Below, piece after piece: positions 60,490-64,000 of a DNA stretch of 64,000 nt. The stretch spans positions 1 through 64,000 of the forward strand of contig NZ_CYZX01000001.1 of assembly GCF_001405015.1 (NCBI RefSeq), written 5' to 3'. This stretch comes from Clostridium disporicum (GTDB lineage Bacteria; Bacillota; Clostridia; Clostridiales; Clostridiaceae). The translations under genes were made by a program, and so were the position numbers. Numbering within the stretch: position 1 is the stretch's first letter; each line of letters starts with the position of its first letter. Below the pieces are notes generated by a model. The model saw nothing but the letters and a program-made list of their open reading frames with translations, ran no database searches and was not told where the DNA came from.

Positions 60490-62396
60490 TGAGTATACTT
60501 TCCATAGCCTTTAATAATTTTAAGAATAATATAAAAACATACACCATGTTTTTTATTTCTATGATTTTTTCAGTAATTATTTTAAGTAATTTTTTTATAC
60601 TTATGAATGGCGAGGCAATACAGGTGTTAGGAGAAGCTAATGCATCTTATACTAAGATGATGTTACAAGCAGTTAGTGTGATTTTAGCTGTTTTTATGTT
60701 TTTCTTTATTTGGTATACATCAAATGTGTTTTTGAGAAATAGGAAAAAGGAAATTGGACTTTTTACCTTTATGGGTGTTGATTTAAAAACTATTGGTAAA
60801 ATCTATTTTTCAGAGATGATGTTAATAGGCTTATCTGCTAGTGTAATTGGAATTGGTGTTGGTGTATTATTTTCTAAGTTCTTTCAAATGATAGTTTTTG
60901 CAGTTGCAGGATTTAATGTAGATGTTAAATTTACTGTTACAGCTAATTCTATAGTAAGCACATTTTTAATATTTATGTTTATATTTTTATTAATGAGTAT
61001 AAAAGGCTTTGTTAACATTGCAAGAAGTAAGGTAATTGACCTTTTAAATGATAGTAAGAAGTCTGAAAAGATGCCGAAGATTACTGTGTTTACTTATATT
61101 ATAGCTATTGTTTCCGTTGGATTTATTACTTATGGATATTATCTAGTATTTAGTTCGAAAATAAATGCTTTAAAAACATTGGTTTTAGTTTGTATAGGTA
61201 CTTATGGATTGTTTTATGCTGCAATTCCTGTAGTTCTTAACTTTTTAATTAATAATAAAAAAATATTATATAAAGGTGAGAATGTAATAACTATTAATAG
61301 TTTAGCTTACAGAATAAAGAAGAATTACACTACTTATGCTACAATAGGTATTTTAACAGCATGTACAGTTACAGTATTAGGTACAGCAGTTTCAATGAGA
61401 AAGCTTTATACAATGAGTGAACAAAATGACCAATTATTTTCAATGTCATTTTATTCTTCAAATACAATAAATGATGAAAAAATATCAGATGAAATCACAA
61501 ATATTTTAGGTAGTAAGAAATATGATTTAAATACAGAAGTGGCAATAGTTAAGAATACATTAGAAAATATTGAAGAGTGGAAAAAAGAAGATTATATATT
61601 ATTATCTTATGACCAATTTACTAATATTTTAAAGGCTAATGGATATGAAAAAGATTTAGCAAAAGTTAATGAAGAAATGGTAGAAGGAAATAAGGCTATC
61701 TATATACAACGCCCAGGAACATTGGCAAGCTTACTCAAGGAAAAGGATGTAACTGTTAGTGATAAAACTTATGAGATTAGTGAAGGTGATATACGATTTA
61801 AGGTTTTAGGCTCACTTATTAATTATCCAACAGTAGTTGTTAATAATGATGAATACGAAAAGCTTAAGAGTAGTGGAGAAATGGTTAATTTCTATGGAAT
61901 TAAGGTGAAAAATGATGATGAGTTATTAAATCAAGAGCTTTCAAATAAATTAGGAGAAGCATTAGAACCTTATTTAACAGAGGATATTAATTTTCAAGTA
62001 GGGATATATAGGACTAAAAATGTAGAATGGTTAAAGGTTGTATATGCAATTGGAGCATTTCTATTTCTAGTATTTGTACTGGCAGAGGCTAGCATAATTT
62101 ATATAAAGATATATAGTGATGCTACAGAAGATAAGGAAAAATATAAGATTCTAAAAAATATAGGAGCATCAAAGAAGGACTTAGGAAAAGCTATTAGAAA
62201 AGAAGTTTCTCTATTTTATATACTACCATTATCAATAGGACTTCTTCATAGTTTCTTTGCAATACAGGTTTTAGGAAAATTCTTATCAGAAAATTTAACT
62301 GTTACTTTTATTATTAGTGTAGTAGTATCAATAGCTATATTTATAATAAGTGCAATAATATCTATTAAAAACTTTAAAAATATCGTTAAAGTATGA
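60489..62396 (+). CDS. ABC transporter permease, FtsX type (BceB-like)
   Basis: The 635-residue permease has ten predicted helices and a large extracellular domain between helices VII and VIII (about 325-515), the BceB architecture for binding lipid II-targeting peptides such as bacitracin. FtsX domains lie in both halves. It is coupled to the ATPase and placed directly after a BceRS pair, so the module is a self-contained antimicrobial peptide sensor-detoxifier. The specific peptide cannot be told. Confidence 0.9.
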   Translation: MSILSIAFNNFKNNIKTYTMFFISMIFSVIILSNFFILMNGEAIQVLGEANASYTKMMLQAVSVILAVFMFFFIWYTSNVFLRNRKKEIGLFTFMGVDLKTIGKIYFSEMMLIGLSASVIGIGVGVLFSKFFQMIVFAVAGFNVDVKFTVTANSIVSTFLIFMFIFLLMSIKGFVNIARSKVIDLLNDSKKSEKMPKITVFTYIIAIVSVGFITYGYYLVFSSKINALKTLVLVCIGTYGLFYAAIPVVLNFLINNKKILYKGENVITINSLAYRIKKNYTTYATIGILTACTVTVLGTAVSMRKLYTMSEQNDQLFSMSFYSSNTINDEKISDEITNILGSKKYDLNTEVAIVKNTLENIEEWKKEDYILLSYDQFTNILKANGYEKDLAKVNEEMVEGNKAIYIQRPGTLASLLKEKDVTVSDKTYEISEGDIRFKVLGSLINYPTVVVNNDEYEKLKSSGEMVNFYGIKVKNDDELLNQELSNKLGEALEPYLTEDINFQVGIYRTKNVEWLKVVYAIGAFLFLVFVLAEASIIYIKIYSDATEDKEKYKILKNIGASKKDLGKAIRKEVSLFYILPLSIGLLHSFFAIQVLGKFLSENLTVTFIISVVVSIAIFIISAIISIKNFKNIVKV

Positions 62397-62504
62397 GAAT
62401 GATAGAAGTAAAGTAGAAAAGAATAGGCTATATAAAACTTACTAAATATAGTTAAACTACATTTACTAGAGTGTTAAATTTCATTATTAAATTAAGAAAT
62501 TAAA

Positions 62505-62538
62505 TTGGAAGCCAGTAAAATGGCTTCCAAAACAATTA
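62505..62538. terminator. Bidirectional terminator between convergent genes
   Basis: TTGGAAGCCA pairs perfectly with TGGCTTCCAA around GTAAAA, followed by AACAATTATTATT. It separates the BceB-like gene (plus) from the DUF362 gene (minus). Confidence 0.85.
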
Positions 62539-62550
62539 TTATTCTGATTA

Positions 62551-63420
62551 TTAATCGTTAATTACAATAAGGTCGTAATCTCTATTTCCAACACCTAATT
62601 CTGATGCAGCTTTTACAGTAAGCACACCATTTCTTGATTCTATTCTTTCTATAAGATGAGATTTACCTGGATCTTTAGAAGAATATACTAAATCAAGGCA
62701 TGCTTGGTCTAGAGCTACTGGGTCAGTAGAAGAAAGTATTCCTATATCACCAATCTTTGGGTCTTCAGCAACAGCACAACAGTCACAGTCTACTGACATA
62801 TTACACATAACATTTATAAAAACAATCTTATCTTTATAATATTCCATAATTGATTTAGAAGCATCAGCCATTGATTCAAGGAATGAGTTATGGTCAGCAG
62901 TCCAAAGTTCTTCAGGTTTTCCTACACCATGAATATAAGCTTTCCCATGAGAAGAAGCAAGACCTATAGAGATATTCTTTAGAGCACCTCCAAAACCTCC
63001 CATAGGATGACCTTTAAAGTGTGAAAGTACAACCATAGAATCATACTTATCCATATTTTTACCAACATAATTAGTTTTTAAATGCTTACCACCATTTATA
63101 GGAAGCTCCATATCACCTGATTCATCAAGTATATCTACATTAGCAACAGAATTCCAACCGTGAAGTTCCATAGTTTCCTTATGCTTTTCTGTAGTATTTC
63201 TTTTCCCTTCATATGCAGTATTACATTCAACAACAGTTCCGTTAACATAATCTATTATTGGTTTCATAAACTCAGGACGAATGAAATTCTGATTTCCAAC
63301 CTCACCTGAATGGACCTTTACTGCTACATTTCCCTCAGATTTTACTCCAAGAGCATTATACATTTTTATCATATTTTCTGGAGTTATTTCAGAAGTAAAA
63401 AAGACTTTTGATTTTTCCAT
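62551..63420 (-). CDS. DUF362 domain-containing protein
   Basis: The 289-residue protein is a DUF362 family member: FTSEITPENMIKM at the N-terminus, NVAVKVHSGEVGNQNFIRP, then SHFKGHPMGGFGGALKNISIG and a cysteine-rich segment CNMSVDCDCCAVAEDPKIGD that may bind a metal cluster. The ATG at 63420 is chosen because the promoter at 63461-63491 would start RNA near 63455, which excludes the longer frame starting at 63486. A GTG at 63429 is a possible alternative. Function unknown, perhaps redox-related. Confidence 0.8.
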   Translation of the reverse strand: MEKSKVFFTSEITPENMIKMYNALGVKSEGNVAVKVHSGEVGNQNFIRPEFMKPIIDYVNGTVVECNTAYEGKRNTTEKHKETMELHGWNSVANVDILDESGDMELPINGGKHLKTNYVGKNMDKYDSMVVLSHFKGHPMGGFGGALKNISIGLASSHGKAYIHGVGKPEELWTADHNSFLESMADASKSIMEYYKDKIVFINVMCNMSVDCDCCAVAEDPKIGDIGILSSTDPVALDQACLDLVYSSKDPGKSHLIERIESRNGVLTVKAASELGVGNRDYDLIVIND

Positions 63421-63460
63421 TTTTCTCACAATCCCTTCTTTTTTAGTTAGCCATTGTATT

Positions 63461-63491
63461 ATTATAGACCTTGAAGTTAACTTCAAGTCAA
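63461..63491 (-). promoter_or_regulatory. MerR-type promoter of the DUF362 gene
   Basis: On the minus strand TTGACT (63491-63486) and a consensus TATAAT (63466-63461) are separated by 19 bases. The spacer overlaps an 18-base perfect palindrome, CTTGAAGTTAACTTCAAG (63470-63487). A suboptimal 19-base spacer with a dyad is diagnostic of MerR-family activation. Confidence 0.75.
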
Positions 63492-63549
63492 GTAGAAATT
63501 AGAAAATATTTACTAAAAACTTAATTAATGAAATTTAAGTAAAAAAATA

Positions 63550-63580
63550 TTGACTTAGAGTTAACTTTAAGTGATATAGT
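63550..63580 (+). promoter_or_regulatory. MerR-type promoter of the ECF S-component gene
   Basis: TTGACT (63550-63555) and TATAGT (63575-63580) are also 19 bases apart, with CTTAGAGTTAACTTTAAG (63554-63571) differing from the other operator at three of 18 positions. The same regulator probably drives both divergent genes. Confidence 0.72.
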
Positions 63581-63643
63581 TAAAGTAATACGTATTGTGG
63601 GAAAATATAAAATAAATGGTATTATTTAAATTAGGAGGGGAAT

Positions 63644-64000
63644 ATGAACTTAAATAAAATTAACAGTAAAAAATTAGTATTATCAGGATTATTTATTGCA
63701 ATAGGACTTATACTACCATCTATAACAATGCAAATTCCAAGTATAGGAAATATGCTGTGTCCAATGCATATTCCAGTAATTCTTGCTGGATTTATCTGTG
63801 GAGCACCTTATGGGCTTGTAGTAGGCTTTGTTGTGCCACTTTTAAGAAGTGTAACTTTTGGAGCACCACCATTAATGCCTATAGCAACAGCTATGGCTTT
63901 TGAGCTTGCAACTTATGGTTTAGTATCAGGAATTATGTATAGCAGAGTTAAGGATAAGAAGATAGGCGTATATATATCATTAATTACAGCTATGATTTTA
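63644..64000 (+). CDS. ECF transporter S component (partial, runs off window)
   Basis: The visible 119 residues are very hydrophobic, with four helices and the opening KLVLSGLFIAIGLILPSIT, followed by NMLCPMHIPVILAGFICGAPYG (residues about 36-57), typical of energy-coupling-factor S components for vitamins or precursors. AGGAGGGG precedes the ATG by five bases. The ligand cannot be assigned from the fragment; the gene continues past 64000. Confidence 0.75.
   Translation, partial: MNLNKINSKKLVLSGLFIAIGLILPSITMQIPSIGNMLCPMHIPVILAGFICGAPYGLVVGFVVPLLRSVTFGAPPLMPIATAMAFELATYGLVSGIMYSRVKDKKIGVYISLITAMIL

Noticed and set aside
1..64000. CRISPR arrays, tRNA or rRNA genes
   Set aside because: No regularly spaced repeats, tRNA cloverleaf with T-loop consensus, or rRNA sequence was seen on either strand.

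Overview
The window is AT-rich (roughly 28% G+C by eye), densely coded, with strong AGGAGG/GGGGTGA-type ribosome binding sites, TTG and GTG starts, and hairpin-plus-T-run terminators. Gene content (clostridial EFR1 ferredoxin, Opp-type transporters, MurNAc PTS, DUF2812, DUF5058, DUF362, BceRS-BceAB, ClpS/ClpA, NiFe hydrogenase) points to a Clostridium sensu stricto or close relative. The species cannot be fixed from the sequence. No rRNA, tRNA or CRISPR array was found.

Layout. 1-94: probable end of an insertion sequence whose transposase leaves the window on the minus strand. 202-2501: GATE-domain transporter plus amidohydrolase. 2624-7638: two beta-lactamase-fold serine hydrolases, a MATE exporter and a Gfo/Idh/MocA oxidoreductase. 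7846-10379: clpS-clpA. 10790-18212: ammonium channel, UreI-type urea channel and the complete urease system (ureA-B-C, a stand-alone UreE C-terminal domain, ureG-D-E-F). 18476-23915: five-gene Opp/Nik-type ABC importer, by context probably for nickel. 24263-33406: DUF2812 protein, M42 peptidase, small lipoproteins, EFR1 flavodoxin-ferredoxin, a Suv3-like helicase and a CadD-like transporter. 33561-34817: a GNAT gene and a decayed DUF2268/TipAS-MerR locus that keeps its MerR-type promoter. 34928-43709: hypF-C-D-E, a GDPD, NiFe hydrogenase small and large subunits and their maturation protease. 44447-47952: MurNAc utilisation (murQ, murP, mupG). 48089-50835 (minus): M20 peptidase with two membrane proteins. 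51272-57812: HAD, HD, AraC-DUF1835, AAA/PD-DExK, esterase and small proteins. 57920-62396: BceRS-BceAB-like antimicrobial peptide module. 62551-64000: DUF362 protein divergent from an ECF-transporter S component, both driven by promoters with MerR-type architecture.

How the parts fit. Urease and NiFe hydrogenase are both nickel enzymes, and an Opp/Nik-type importer lies between their loci, so 10.8-43.7 kb reads as a nickel-dependent metabolic block: urea in, ammonia handled by Amt, H2 oxidised or evolved by the hydrogenase. HypA and HypB (nickel insertion) are absent from the window, whereas UreE-type nickel chaperone domains are present twice.

The most interesting non-gene signals are two promoters with 19-bp spacers and near-identical dyads at 63.46-63.58 kb; a third MerR-type promoter in front of the decayed DUF2268/TipAS locus; a family of long palindromic elements at 23977 and 28547 with a shared core; a BceR-like box overlapping the histidine kinase stop codon; and an unannotated 35-residue single-helix protein on the minus strand at 43787-43894.
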